Positions 55,001-56,406 of a DNA stretch of 64,000 nt are shown here, one piece after another. The position numbers and the translations under genes are program-made. The notes beneath the pieces are model-generated. The model was not told the origin of the DNA. It saw nothing but the letters and a program-made list of their open reading frames with translations, and made no database searches. Numbering within the stretch: the stretch's first letter is position 1; each line of letters begins with the position of its first letter. This DNA comes from Bedellia somnulentella (Eukaryota > Arthropoda > Insecta > Lepidoptera > Bedelliidae): assembly GCA_963576735.1 (NCBI GenBank), contig OY755197.1, positions 7,514,501 through 7,578,500 of the forward strand, given 5' to 3'.

Positions 55001-56406
55001 ATCATTCATGCTCATCACATAAATTTTGCTCTCAGCGGGGATCGAACCCACAACCTCCGGAACGAGAGGCTAGTCGTCTATCCACTCGGCCACGGCTGTC
55101 ATCAAAACATACATGTGGTTTACCTAATTTTGTTGTAGTCGGCAGGCCAGCTGTAGATCCCCTCGGTATTTCAGGTTTGCCTCTCACGGATGGTCGAGCT
55201 GCTGCCAATGAGCCAGGGGGCGCCACTGGTAAAATACACTCGTGGTTATTAAAATATAAATTTGAAATATGAAAAAAAATATTGCAGCTTTGTTTTATGT
55301 GGCGACTATGATAGCTCAGTGGGTAGAACACCGCTTATCGTGCAGACGATGAGGGATCAAATCCTGGATCGGGTCTTTTCTAAAGTCACATATGTGTTAT
55401 TAATTTATCACGACTGGTATCGGTGAGCAAAAACATCGTGAGGAAACCCACGTGGCTAAGTTGTACTACGTCATGTGACAGCGTATTCGTAGAAAAAAGG
55501 CAATAGGCCTGCGCTCTATCACACGAGTTCACTGTCCAAACAAAACGTGGGTACTCTGAACACCAGGTAAAACTGAATGCTTTGACTTATTTTCAACAAT
55601 TTTGATTTTGGTGTATATGATATGAGATAAGTAAGATTGCAATAAGCCTACGATGACCAAGAGTTTGAGCGCAAGTTTATGTATGTATGTAATCCATGCT
55701 ACCCCTCCTCGGTATAGCGGATCCATCTCTGGATGCCTAACGCGGCATTAAGAGCATAGAAAATCTTTTTTATCCTAGCACACATATTGGGAAAACATTT
55801 GACGTTGAGGCATAAATCGGTAATTAGGTATTATTCATTACCTGACTAACGCCCGATTTATGAATTGAGTATTCAAACTGAGAACGACTTAAGTATCGTT
55901 TTGTCTCATTCAGTTGTTAAGATTTCAATGCAACAGAGCGATACTTAAGTTGTTCTCAGCTGGAATCCGCATCGCCCAACAATCCCTTAAAGGCCCCAAT
56001 ACCGTTAGTCGCCTCATACGTACAGCGTATACCCACCGGAAGAAATGGGGTAGTGCTATTCTAAGGCGAAACCACACAGCATGACAGCAGACATTATTTC
56101 ATATATGTGTCAAATCGTTTATATTTTTGAAATTGAGTTGGTAATGGTGGTAGCGGTGCCGATGTTGTCTTAAAATAACTATTCTATGCGGACGAAGTCG
56201 CGGGCAAAAGCTAGCGTGACACACAAAATACGAATTTACATACAATTTCACCACGGAAAAGTTACAGAATCTAATTTAAAAAATTAAATATATAACAATA
56301 TGTAGTTCGGGAAAGGTAACAAACATTTACCATTGCGGGGCAGTTTGGATGGGGCCTTTTTGTGGTCATCATCAGTATCTTCTTCGGATGAGCTGGGATC
56401 AATCAT
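6339..56406 (-). CDS. Caps: Calcium-dependent secretion activator (CAPS/CADPS), whole coding span
   Basis: CAPS is a cytosolic and peripheral membrane protein that primes dense-core vesicles for calcium-triggered exocytosis. It binds phosphoinositides through its PH domain and SNAREs through the MUN region. I assembled 32 exons by splice consensus and phase: 56331-56406, 55124-55225, 53705-53795, 52767-52860, 51233-51400, 50303-50478, 44091-44176, 41503-41660, 41059-41139, 39826-39995, 37015-37117, 36404-36525, 35846-35990, 35656-35762, 34343-34518, 33800-33820, 33168-33344, 32728-32864, 32327-32517, 29152-29293, 28445-28592, 27620-27732, 23514-23712, 22743-22890, 13924-14098, 13483-13617, 11332-11462, 10808-10916, 10197-10331, 9024-9154, 7286-7382, 6339-6410. 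They sum to 4116 nt (1371 aa plus stop), close to the roughly 1350 aa of vertebrate CADPS. Approximate regions: C2-like 420-555, PH 558-670, MUN/CAPS 760-1270. No frameshift or premature stop was seen, so the gene looks functional. Family assignment rests on remembered similarity. Confidence 0.95.
6605..6860 (-). mobile_element. RTE-like LINE fragment (3' part of RT ORF)
   Basis: The minus strand encodes [20 protein letters not shown] and [10 protein letters not shown], the same block as in the LINE copies at 12.8 and 14.8 kb, then decays. It lies in the intron before the terminal Caps exon. Confidence 0.75.
7286..7382 (-). CDS. Caps: Caps C-terminal tail exon (aa 1316-1348)
   Basis: 97 nt, acceptor TTTTAG after a T-rich tract, donor GTAATAA, phase 2 to 0. 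It encodes [20 protein letters not shown] and [14 protein letters not shown] found it by extending the phase, not by strong family recall. Codon use and the clean join to the last exon support it. Confidence 0.8.
7455..7815 (+). mobile_element. tRNA-derived SINE, family A, near full length
   Basis: The head is tRNA-like (box A region around GATCAGTGTGTAGAACACC, box B TTCAAATCC). The body carries CGGTGAGG-AAACATCGT, GGCCTGCCCCCTATCACGTG and TCTGAACACCAGGTGA. The tail ends in a short TTGAG repeat. It is the best intact reference copy in the window. Confidence 0.75.
8440..8515 (+). repeat. Possible tRNA-derived repeat
   Basis: Contains a box-B-like GGTTTGATTTCC and an arm-like GACCTAGAGGTC. It may be a decayed SINE head. 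Evidence is weak. Confidence 0.3.
9020..9022 (-). promoter_or_regulatory. In-frame TAA inside the donor of the [11 protein letters not shown] exon
   Basis: The donor reads GG|GTAAGA, and the unspliced frame is GGG TAA. Retention of this intron would give a CAPS form lacking the last 56 residues. Confidence 0.6.
9024..9154 (-). CDS. Caps: Caps exon with donor overlapping an in-frame stop (aa 1273-1315)
   Basis: 131 nt, acceptor ATTCCAG, donor GTAAGAA, phase 0 to 2. It encodes [20 protein letters not shown] and [13 protein letters not shown], the conserved FELQGV block. If the donor is not used, the reading frame closes at once with TAA at 9020-9022. Confidence 0.95.
9177..9303 (+). repeat. 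Microsatellite-linked short repeat (family C), partial
   Basis: Starts in (ACAT)n and continues CTCACGGCTATAAATCCCTT, then the GGGGTGGCCAGAGCTA block. It is the 5' half only and begins about 22 bp upstream of a Caps acceptor. A full family unit runs about 215 bp and ends GCCGGCACTACACGGCA. Confidence 0.8.
9433..9513. repeat. Perfect 28-bp hairpin with flanking direct repeats
   Basis: Arms 9433-9460 and 9486-9513 are exact complements around a 25-bp loop. The 15-mer CCACTTTTAAGGATA occurs on both sides (9415-9429 and 9550-9564). There is no ORF. It could be a small MITE or a hairpin-mediated rearrangement. Confidence 0.7.
9740..10025. mobile_element. tRNA-armed inverted element, copy 3 (both arms)
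   Basis: Two tRNA-like sequences face each other: 9794-9866 on minus and 9920-9990 on plus (its first bases are altered). They are separated by a short spacer with CGCGAAATTTCTCTATCC. Outer arms share AAGATGTTATTAAAGG on one side and its complement on the other. Confidence 0.75.
10197..10331 (-). CDS. Caps: Caps exon (aa 1228-1272)
   Basis: 135 nt, phase 0 both sides, acceptor CTCCAG, donor GTGAGAT. It encodes [20 protein letters not shown] and [17 protein letters not shown]. It is visibly GC-richer than its introns. Confidence 0.96.
10664..10698 (+). repeat. Family C repeat, 5' stub
   Basis: Only (CATA)n and ACTTACGGCTATAAATCCCT remain. Confidence 0.6.
10808..10916 (-). CDS. Caps: Caps exon, end of MUN region (aa 1191-1227)
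   Basis: 109 nt, acceptor TTGTAG, donor GTAAGTG, phase 2 to 0. It encodes [37 protein letters not shown], as in fly CAPS. Confidence 0.96.
11332..11462 (-). CDS. Caps: Caps exon, MUN region (aa 1148-1190)
   Basis: 131 nt, acceptor GTTTCAG, donor GTGAGGA, phase 0 to 2. It encodes [18 protein letters not shown] and [12 protein letters not shown] truncated LINE lies only about 35 bp upstream of the acceptor. Confidence 0.95.
11497..13230 (+). mobile_element. RTE-like non-LTR retrotransposon, 5'-truncated, defective
   Basis: The plus strand encodes reverse transcriptase blocks in order: [60 protein letters not shown] (catalytic YADD), [20 protein letters not shown] and GHIER. A TAA near 12205 and a frameshift near 12460 break it. 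The tail is (GTAA)n near 13200. It is antisense to Caps and lies in the intron between the exons at 13483 and 11462. Clade is inferred from the C-terminal GHIER/GRPRKT motif and could be another endonuclease-type LINE. Confidence 0.85.
13483..13617 (-). CDS. Caps: Caps exon, MUN region (aa 1103-1147)
   Basis: 135 nt, phase 0 both sides, acceptor TTTCCAG, donor GTAAGTA. It encodes [20 protein letters not shown] and [17 protein letters not shown], as in insect CAPS. Confidence 0.95.
13924..14098 (-). CDS. Caps: Caps exon, MUN region (aa 1044-1102)
   Basis: 175 nt, acceptor TTTACAG, donor GTAAGTT, phase 2 to 0. It encodes [20 protein letters not shown] and [17 protein letters not shown], matching vertebrate [18 protein letters not shown]. 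Confidence 0.97.
15541..16058 (+). mobile_element. 5'-truncated LINE 3' end inserted in the RTE-like LINE
   Basis: The plus strand begins with a C-terminal LINE ORF remnant ([20 protein letters not shown] up to LVPEIN), then an AT-rich 3' UTR and an (AATA)n tail. The host reading frame resumes after it, with ATCAA at both junctions as probable target duplication. Confidence 0.75.
16810..20599 (-). mobile_element. Near-complete CR1/L2-like LINE with 9-bp target duplication
   Basis: The element lies between two copies of CATCATTTA (16801-16809 and 20600-20608). It has a 458-bp 5' region, one long ORF, a 3' UTR with AATAAA and a (TATTC)n tail at 16810-16827. It interrupts the RTE-like LINE. The intact ORF and clean duplication suggest a recent insertion. 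Confidence 0.85.
17187..20141 (-). CDS. LINE ORF2: endonuclease plus reverse transcriptase, intact
   Basis: 984 codons without a stop. The N-terminal third is an APE-type endonuclease ([27 protein letters not shown], and a final [10 protein letters not shown] that stands for the usual SDH). The RT follows: [55 protein letters not shown] and the catalytic YADDLQIY. The C-terminus holds thumb and [12 protein letters not shown] blocks. No upstream ORF1 was seen. Motif style suggests the CR1/L2 group; a jockey-like origin is possible. Confidence 0.9.
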   Translation of the reverse strand: MQQNLCDNDLSDDYQSFSSSDDLDTSGSFYSIPSLAETLDAHFSALQSNLNIIHINAQSIPAHFTDMLSSFDSKSIHAILVSESWLKPCLPSASYTLPGFQLIRNDRVNGRGGVVAIYLRDHIPYSIISTSSQPPPSNAGEHLFIELALGHNKVLLGVYYSPSLLLNYFPSFEKLLEDLTPSYDHSIIMGDFNTCLKKGDFRSKSLVSIFQSSNFHILPLDATHNLPNCTPSLLDLIAVSSPNHVALHGQTPADAFSHHDLLYLSYKLRPPKNKSKILLQRSFGSIDLDRLRHDASNIDWTSCTTADTVDEQVNIFNTLLTALYDVHAPIKAVKMKHLPAPWLSTDIKNLLTKKARAKSKFKSRPTDVNKEKYVLIRNHCNRVCRDAQRHHIHESVENGGPAKIWKFLRSLGVGKSRQDSIPKDIDLKLLNNHFSSSSAFGGFQKAETLNYLSALPTPDHPPFNMCQFSDCDVNKNIISITSNAVGGDCISRKMILPILDIIVPVITKIFNNSISSGSFPTIWKEAQVTPIPKKVNPKSFSEYRPISILPFLSKVLERLVNRQLSDFLTKNDLLNPFQSGFRPSHSTVTALVQITDDIRLGMDKGLLTILALLDFSSAFNTVDFEILLALLRSLNIFPTVIDWFRSYLLGRRQRIRIEESYSPWCELTAGVPQGGVLSPLLFAIFINSISLQLTSSYHLYADDLQIYTQANFDQLNMSINLINVDLERILKWSEAYGLKVNPNKTQTIIVGSSRIISRIDYKSLPPILFDGTSFPISPTVKNLGIMIDSTLSWVPQLEMVSRKMFASAGSLRRLRNFLPTATKTALAQSLLLPLLDYADTCYLDITEEQLNKLERLQNFCIRFIFGLRKYDHVSVYRTQLKWLPIRLRRNAHTLSLLHSILFNPATPFYLKERFQFLSSSHDLNLRSEHNLLLSIPSHSTNYYGSSFTVQAVQLWNALPVEIRQAKSQSIFKDMVKKHYLTETL
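21175..21525. mobile_element. tRNA-armed inverted element, copy 4 (both arms, 9-bp target duplication)
   Basis: Flanked by AAGATTCCT at 21166-21174 and 21526-21534. The left end is TTTGAATGTTTTTGTTCATG, then GAAAACCTCATGTGGGG. tRNA-like arms lie at 21263-21334 (minus) and 21418-21489 (plus), with the spacer GCGAAATTCTTCTATCC between. It splits the endonuclease of the surrounding LINE. Confidence 0.8.
22014..22405 (-). repeat. Probable 5' UTR of the RTE-like LINE and adjoining repeat
   Basis: GC-richer than its surroundings, directly upstream of the LINE's first coding block. The far end (GCCGGCACTACACAGCA near 22395) matches the 3' end of family C. No ORF. Confidence 0.4.
22743..22890 (-). 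CDS. Caps: Caps exon, MUN region (aa 995-1043)
   Basis: 148 nt, acceptor GTTTCAG, donor GTAAGTT, phase 1 to 2. It encodes [36 protein letters not shown] second AG six bases in (CTGCAG) could remove two residues. It is followed by an 8.6-kb intron holding the nested transposon cluster. Confidence 0.96.
23514..23712 (-). CDS. Caps: Caps exon, MUN region, two possible donors (aa 929-994)
   Basis: 199 nt, acceptor TTGTCAG, phase 0 to 1. It encodes [40 protein letters not shown]. Two good donors exist: GTAAGTT after 23514 and GTAAGAG after 23556. The distal one adds 14 residues ([18 protein letters not shown]). The proximal one gives a length nearer to the family's NDYLRTDDNLRNGRF. Confidence 0.93.
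24000..25460. other. Caps intron, no recognised feature
   Basis: AT-rich intron between the exons at 27620 and 23712. Apart from short poly-T and CTTT runs I see no gene, RNA or clear repeat. Confidence 0.5.
25471..25615. mobile_element. Fold-back MITE, family F, complete
   Basis: Imperfect inverted repeat with ends ACGCTC / GAGCGT. The arms carry TTGAGTATTC, AGCTGAGAAC and TATCGTTTTGTC. A truncated relative is at 55859-55966. Confidence 0.7.
26147..26290 (+). repeat. Family C repeat, degraded
   Basis: (CATA)n-like start, ACTCACG, then a large internal loss before AAAAATCCCTAATACCC and AGTCGCCTCATAC. Confidence 0.6.
27061..27305 (+). repeat. Family C repeat, full length
   Basis: (ACAT)n, CTCACGGCTATAAATC, GGGGTAGCCAGAGCTAAGG, GGTCTCCAACCGCATCGCCC, CCGTTAGTCGCCTCTTACG, and a CCGACACTACACAGCA end. 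Confidence 0.85.
27444..27530 (-). mobile_element. tRNA-derived SINE, family B
   Basis: The minus strand gives GTCCGTGGCCGAGTGGATAG (box A), a GGATTCGGTCC box B, and then CTGAGAGAATAATTTATGTG. The head resembles a tRNA with a class I arm. It is 90 bp past the start of a Caps intron. Confidence 0.65.
27620..27732 (-). CDS. Caps: Caps exon, MUN region (aa 891-928)
   Basis: 113 nt, acceptor ATCCAG, donor GTAATAT, phase 1 to 0. It encodes [20 protein letters not shown] and [18 protein letters not shown], as in insect CAPS. Confidence 0.96.
28445..28592 (-). CDS. Caps: Caps exon, MUN region (aa 842-890)
   Basis: 148 nt, acceptor TTCCAG, donor GTATGGG, phase 0 to 1. It encodes [20 protein letters not shown] and then a Leu/Gln-rich helix ending NIE. 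Confidence 0.97.
28690..28765 (-). pseudogene. Possible decayed copy of a Caps MUN exon segment
   Basis: The minus strand reads NHLRDMFAP, compared with EHLRDTFAP in the real exon at 22743-22890. CACTTACGTGAT is identical and several differences fall at third positions. It lies in the intron between 29152 and 28592 and has no matching splice sites. It could be a chance match or part of a dispersed repeat. Confidence 0.35.
29152..29293 (-). CDS. Caps: Caps exon, start of MUN region (aa 794-841)
   Basis: 142 nt, acceptor CTGGCAG, donor GTAAATT, phase 2 to 0. It encodes [44 protein letters not shown] begins within roughly 50 bp upstream of its acceptor. Confidence 0.97.
29338..31375 (+). mobile_element. 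5'-truncated jockey/CR1-like LINE
   Basis: The decayed 5' part (29338-29720) leads into a long intact RT ORF. After its stop come a 3' UTR and a TTTTA-rich tail near 31360. It is antisense to Caps, in the intron upstream of the exon at 29152-29293. Confidence 0.8.
29721..31202 (+). CDS. LINE reverse transcriptase, 493 codons, N-terminus lost
   Basis: RT blocks in order: [53 protein letters not shown], and FADDTSLVF with the catalytic FADD. The C-terminus includes MYNKIPEDI and [16 protein letters not shown]. The endonuclease part is missing or decayed upstream. The starting Met is only the first one after a stop. Its 3' end is repeated at 47.3-47.6 kb. Confidence 0.85.
   Translation: MQSYLADIFNECIRNKIFPNLMKHSKIVPLLKSGGDKISPDGYRPISILPVLSKIFEKLMFNQMLLHFASNKLFHPKQFGFTKGRSTTDAGVALMKHIFDSWERKNDAIGLFCDLTKAFDCADHEILFIKLEHYGIQGDALKLIKSYFSDRIQKVQINNAISPGTHVKMGVPQGSILGPFLFLVYINDLPFMVEKMSEIVLFADDTSLVFDVERNNQNIDEVNNTVSQIQTWFASNNLVLNGKKTKCIKFVLPNVRCVDNEIILNNEKLVFSDNTVFLGITLDSKLQWGPHISSLAGRLSSAAYAVRKIRHLADVQTARLVYYSYFHSVMSYGILLWGRAADVGSIFILQKRAIRAIYNLRSRDSLRELFKTINIMTLPCQYIYENIMYVRKNQASFVKNCDRHIRNLRDNNKISVPKYRLSKVNTSFMGLCVKMYNKIPEDILNLTETKFKAAVKKNLSSKAYYNVNDYINDEVAWCHQGSVQDVSGLTPKL
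31380..32320. other. Caps intron, no recognised feature
   Basis: AT-rich sequence between the LINE tail and the exon at 32327. No gene or clear repeat seen. Confidence 0.5.
32327..32517 (-). CDS. Caps: Caps exon (aa 731-793)
   Basis: 191 nt, acceptor TTTCAG, donor GTATGTT, phase 0 to 2. It encodes [34 protein letters not shown] and [14 protein letters not shown]. This is the most conserved block of CAPS, nearly identical from flies to mammals. Confidence 0.98.
32728..32864 (-). CDS. Caps: Caps exon (aa 685-730)
   Basis: 137 nt, acceptor AACCAG, donor GTTTGTA, phase 1 to 0. It encodes [20 protein letters not shown] and [12 protein letters not shown], matching the family's KHGMDEFISSNPCNFDH block. 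Confidence 0.95.
33168..33344 (-). CDS. Caps: Caps exon, PH C-terminal helix (aa 626-684)
   Basis: 177 nt with acceptor CCACAG at 33345 and donor GTAAGAA, phase 1 to 1. It encodes [32 protein letters not shown] and KPTPPT, the PH C-terminal helix and linker. A second acceptor (ATACAG) would start the exon at 33359, adding five in-frame residues (AHYST). Confidence 0.93.
33800..33820 (-). CDS. Caps: Caps 21-nt microexon (aa 619-625)
   Basis: Acceptor TTGCAG and donor GTATGAA enclose 21 nt that keep phase 1 on both sides and encode AQLMVGQ. I recall a similar short segment between the PH halves in fly CAPS. Inclusion or skipping would not change the frame. Confidence 0.8.
34343..34518 (-). CDS. 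Caps: Caps exon, PH domain (aa 560-618)
   Basis: 176 nt, acceptor TCACCAG, donor GTGAGTT, phase 2 to 1. It encodes the PH core: [35 protein letters not shown] and QLDGFTVDY. The basic cluster RKWKRR fits phosphoinositide binding. A tRNA-derived SINE lies about 85 bp upstream of the acceptor in the preceding intron. Confidence 0.97.
34603..34960 (-). mobile_element. tRNA-derived SINE, family A, full length
   Basis: Reverse orientation of the 7455-7815 copy. It has TCAGAGTACCCACGTTTTGC, AGGCCTATCGCCG, and a tRNA head at its right end (GCCATGATAGTCCATTGGG). An open frame of 149 codons on plus through it is incidental. Confidence 0.8.
35656..35762 (-). CDS. Caps: Caps exon, C2/PH junction (aa 525-559)
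   Basis: 107 nt, acceptor TTATAG, donor GTAAGTA, phase 0 to 2. It encodes [20 protein letters not shown] and [12 protein letters not shown]. The vertebrate counterpart ends in NMKHSGYLW, where the PH domain begins. Confidence 0.95.
35846..35990 (-). CDS. Caps: Caps exon, C2-like region (aa 476-524)
   Basis: 145 nt, acceptor AATTAG, donor GTAAAAT, phase 2 to 0. It encodes [20 protein letters not shown] and [17 protein letters not shown], conserved C2-like strands. Confidence 0.96.
36404..36525 (-). CDS. Caps: Caps exon, C2-like region (aa 436-475)
   Basis: 122 nt, acceptor TTATAG, donor GTAAGTA, phase 0 to 2. It encodes [20 protein letters not shown] and [16 protein letters not shown], almost the same as in vertebrates. 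Confidence 0.96.
37015..37117 (-). CDS. Caps: Caps exon, entry to C2-like region (aa 401-435)
   Basis: 103 nt, acceptor GTTTCAG, donor GTAAAGG, phase 2 to 0. It encodes a Gly/Asp-rich linker ([10 protein letters not shown]) and then [15 protein letters not shown], the counterpart of SKSDVVLSFSLE at the first C2 strand. Confidence 0.92.
37120..39820. other. Caps intron, no recognised feature except a short tandem duplication
   Basis: The only structure noted is a 27-bp unit (GGCCAGAAAGRGACAATACA plus seven bases) repeated twice near 38074-38127. No exon-like segment in phase was found. Confidence 0.45.
39826..39995 (-). CDS. Caps: Caps exon (aa 345-400)
   Basis: 170 nt, acceptor CATGCAG, donor GTATGTT, phase 0 to 2. 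It encodes [20 protein letters not shown] and SLPVSKGG, strongly conserved in the family. The basic end (KIKRYNH) leads toward the C2-like region. Confidence 0.95.
40695..41036. mobile_element. tRNA-armed inverted element, copy 5 (degenerate)
   Basis: The left tRNA-like arm is gone (GAAAAATTTCGCCACCG joins ATTCAAA). The right arm (40926-40969) has lost its middle. The spacer motifs GTGATAGTTAGGCGTT and CTACCTACTTTAAAAG are kept in inverted order compared with copies 1 and 2. The right terminus has CATGAGGTTTTCATG. Confidence 0.7.
41059..41139 (-). CDS. Caps: Caps exon (aa 318-344)
   Basis: 81 nt (27 codons), phase 0 both sides, acceptor GTTTAG, donor GTAAGCA. It encodes [20 protein letters not shown], matching [19 protein letters not shown] of vertebrates. 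A degenerate tRNA-armed element starts about 20 bp past the donor. Confidence 0.94.
41299..41473 (+). repeat. Family C repeat, 3' end missing
   Basis: (CATA)n, CGGCTGTAAATCCCTAGG, GGTCTCCAACCGCATCGCCC, stopping at AAAAGCCCTAATACG. It lies next to the donor of the Caps exon at 41503. Confidence 0.8.
41503..41660 (-). CDS. Caps: Caps exon (aa 265-317)
   Basis: 158 nt, acceptor CTTTAG, donor GTAAGTA, phase 1 to 0. It encodes [20 protein letters not shown] and [11 protein letters not shown], the family's [12 protein letters not shown] block. A short microsatellite-linked repeat ends about 30 bp past its donor. Confidence 0.95.
42033..42205 (-). mobile_element. tRNA-derived SINE, family A, decayed
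   Basis: Keeps ACGTTCAGGCCGCAT, TGGTGTTCAGAGTACACAC and TTTTCCTCACAATG in the right order and spacing. The head is lost. Confidence 0.6.
42210..44085. other. Caps intron, no recognised feature
   Basis: AT-rich intron upstream of the exon at 41660. No phase-compatible exon, RNA or repeat recognised. Confidence 0.45.
44091..44176 (-). CDS. Caps: Caps exon (aa 236-264)
   Basis: 86 nt, acceptor ATTACAG, donor GTAAGAG, phase 2 to 1. It encodes [20 protein letters not shown], nearly identical to the vertebrate segment. It sits alone between introns of about 6.1 and 2.4 kb. Confidence 0.95.
45003..45170. repeat. Probable dispersed lepidopteran repeat
   Basis: Contains CTGCTGGACATAGGTTTCC and CCACGTTTTGGGAGGCC, which resemble a widespread moth repeat. 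Boundaries unclear. Confidence 0.4.
45230..45361. mobile_element. 136-bp MITE (family E), first copy
   Basis: Starts GGGCAAGCACGAGC. The core has GATACTAAGTAAGTGCG and CCCACGCGATAACTAG. The right end is altered (GGCTCGTACTAGCC), so the terminal pairing is damaged. Confidence 0.75.
45748..45925 (-). repeat. Family C repeat, 5' part
   Basis: Reverse orientation, from TTGGGCGATGCGGTTGGA to the GTGAGCATATGTATG end. It has a small internal duplication of GATGCGG. Confidence 0.8.
46704..46839. mobile_element. 136-bp MITE (family E), second copy
   Basis: Perfect 14-bp inverted ends GGGCAAGCACGAGC / GCTCGTGCTTGCCC. The core is nearly identical to the other copies. No ORF. Confidence 0.8.
47166..47645 (-). 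mobile_element. tRNA-derived SINE, family A, split by a LINE end
   Basis: The SINE runs on minus as 47166-47287 plus 47577-47645. The sequence GGGCAGAGTACT is cut, and ACTCACGTGATAGGG resumes after the insertion, as in the unbroken copies. Confidence 0.75.
47288..47576 (+). mobile_element. Short 3' end of the jockey/CR1-like LINE
   Basis: Matches the 3' end of the 29.3-31.4 kb LINE ([16 protein letters not shown] codons, 3' UTR, TTTTA tail) with only scattered differences. It is severely 5'-truncated. TACT at both edges is the likely target duplication. Confidence 0.8.
47901..48175 (-). repeat. Family C repeat, full length
   Basis: Reverse copy from GCTGTGTAGTGTCGGCTTAG to CCGTGAGTATATG and (TATG)n. 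Confidence 0.85.
48211..48458 (-). repeat. Family C repeat, full length, second in tandem orientation
   Basis: GCCGTGTAGTGCTGGTTTAG to GGCCGTGAGAATATG and (TATG)n. It follows the previous copy by 35 bp in the same orientation but differs internally. Confidence 0.8.
48836..49892. mobile_element. tRNA-armed element remnant, copy 6, holding a Helitron
   Basis: The left terminus TGTTCATGGAAACCTCAAG (48836 on) and the right part TAAATAAATAAAGGAT to AAAATTTC are contiguous in other copies (CTAA joined to TAAATAAAG). The Helitron lies exactly between them. Confidence 0.75.
48869..49851 (+). mobile_element. Non-autonomous Helitron, 983 bp
   Basis: Begins TCTATACTTATAATAAATCT and ends GCGAAGCTGGGACGATCCAC followed by TAG (3' CTAG). 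It inserts between A and T, as Helitrons do. It contains a (CTGT)n run near 48990-49030 and the ACTCGACGGATTTTCACGC segment. No Rep/helicase ORF. Confidence 0.85.
50303..50478 (-). CDS. Caps: Caps exon (aa 178-235)
   Basis: 176 nt, acceptor ATTACAG, donor GTATGTT, phase 0 to 2. It encodes [20 protein letters not shown] and [14 protein letters not shown], the counterpart of the family block around FLNGETQIMADEAF. A readthrough after RVK is intronic. Confidence 0.95.
50926..51183 (-). repeat. Family C repeat, full length
   Basis: From AGCCGTGTAGTGTCGGC to CCTTGAGCATATGTATG. It ends about 50 bp from the donor of the Caps exon at 51233. Confidence 0.85.
51233..51400 (-). CDS. Caps: Caps exon, start of conserved core (aa 122-177)
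   Basis: 168 nt, phase 0 both sides. It encodes a charged helix ([19 protein letters not shown]) and the conserved [19 protein letters not shown] block, matching the family's [18 protein letters not shown]. Acceptor TTTTGCAG, donor GTTTGTA. Confidence 0.95.
51451..51707 (+). repeat. Family C repeat, full length, variant subfamily
   Basis: Has TATTTCCCTAGAAGGGG, GGTTTTTGGTGATGGG and GTAGCGACATTC, shared with the copy at 54591, so the two belong to one subfamily. Confidence 0.85.
51729..51960 (-). repeat. Family C repeat, tail-to-tail with the previous copy
   Basis: Starts GCTGTGTAGTGTCGGC only about 20 bp past the end of the plus copy, giving an inverted pair. Confidence 0.8.
52078..52110 (-). 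repeat. SINE family A tail fragment
   Basis: Only AAACGTTCACGCCGTTTATC and CCCGAA are left. Confidence 0.5.
52191..52585. repeat. Large palindrome of family C sequence
   Basis: A minus family C copy (52191-52399) and a plus partial copy (52471-52577) form inverted arms of over 100 bp. They look identical apart from a 12-bp gap in the right arm. The spacer is AT-rich and holds a second copy of ATAGCCTTGAGTAAATAT. Shared private variants suggest one inverted duplication. Confidence 0.85.
52682..52751 (+). repeat. SINE family A tail next to a Caps donor
   Basis: GCCTCTGCCAACCCCTTCGG and GGCCTGAACGTTTGAGTC. It ends 15 bp past the donor of the exon at 52767. Confidence 0.7.
52767..52860 (-). CDS. 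Caps: Caps exon, Ser/Pro-rich linker (aa 90-121)
   Basis: 94 nt, acceptor GCGCAG, donor GTTAGTT, phase 2 to 0. It encodes [18 protein letters not shown] and then a charged end (SDKDQDPQ). The vertebrate protein has a comparable Ser/Pro-rich stretch just before the conserved KEKEELERL helix. Confidence 0.85.
53514..53684. mobile_element. Fold-back MITE, hAT-like ends
   Basis: 171-bp inverted repeat. Outer ends are AGGTGCCTTTCT and its complement, followed inward by CAGAGATGTGCTAT. CAGRGATG is typical of hAT termini, but no 8-bp direct duplication is visible. It ends 20 bp from a Caps donor. Confidence 0.7.
53705..53795 (-). CDS. Caps: Caps exon, Pro/Ala linker (aa 60-89)
   Basis: 91 nt, acceptor TTTACAG, donor GTAAGTA, phase 1 to 2. 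It encodes a disordered Ala/Pro/Leu segment ([15 protein letters not shown]) with one basic patch (ATRQRE). A fold-back MITE ends 20 bp past the donor. Confidence 0.82.
53850..53990 (+). mobile_element. tRNA-armed element remnant, copy 7
   Basis: Left end TGTTTTTGTCCATGAAAACC, with internal deletion, then the back half of a tRNA-like arm (GGTTCGATCCCCGC to GTGTCGAAAA). Confidence 0.65.
54008..54180 (+). mobile_element. RTE-like LINE 3' end
   Basis: Encodes [20 protein letters not shown] and [14 protein letters not shown], then (GTAA)n. It is a short 5'-truncated copy. Confidence 0.8.
54285..54420. mobile_element. 136-bp MITE (family E), third copy
   Basis: Same length and 14-bp ends as the 46704 copy. 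A diverged relative (CACGAGCC to GCTCGTACC) follows at 54421-54512. Confidence 0.8.
54591..54839 (+). repeat. Family C repeat, full length, variant subfamily
   Basis: Very close to the copy at 51451, including TATTTCCCT and GGTTTTTGGTGATGGG. Confidence 0.85.
55029..55100 (-). mobile_element. tRNA-derived SINE, family B, intact tRNA head
   Basis: The minus strand gives GCCGTGGCCGAGTGGATAGA (box A) and GGTTCGATCCC (box B), then CTGAGAGCAAAATTTATGTG. It sits about 20 bp past the donor of the Caps exon at 55124. Confidence 0.7.
55124..55225 (-). CDS. Caps: Caps exon, low-complexity N-terminus (aa 26-59)
   Basis: 102 nt, acceptor TTACCAG, donor GTAAACC, phase 1 to phase 1. It encodes a Pro/Ala/Ser/Thr-rich linker (starts [12 protein letters not shown]). 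The exon is supported by phase and splice sites rather than by conservation, because this part of the family is variable. A tRNA-derived SINE lies about 20 bp past its donor. Confidence 0.82.
55305..55566 (+). mobile_element. tRNA-derived SINE, family A
   Basis: Head GATAGCTCAGTGGGTAGAAC, box B GGATCAAATCC, body with ACATCGTGAGGAAACCCACG and TCTGAACACCAGGT. The 60 bp upstream recur at the copy near 57.1 kb. Confidence 0.8.
55859..55966. mobile_element. Fold-back MITE, family F, truncated
   Basis: Same arms as 25471-25615 but ends at CAGCTGGAAT, where family C sequence takes over. Confidence 0.7.
55967..56083 (+). repeat. Family C repeat, 3' half
   Basis: Starts inside the unit at CCGCATCGCCCAAC and runs to ACCACACAGCA. 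Confidence 0.8.
56155..56214 (+). mobile_element. Helitron 3' end fragment
   Basis: ATGCGGACGAAGTCGCGGGC followed by AAAAGCTAG, the usual terminus of lepidopteran non-autonomous Helitrons. The 5' end was not found. Confidence 0.6.
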
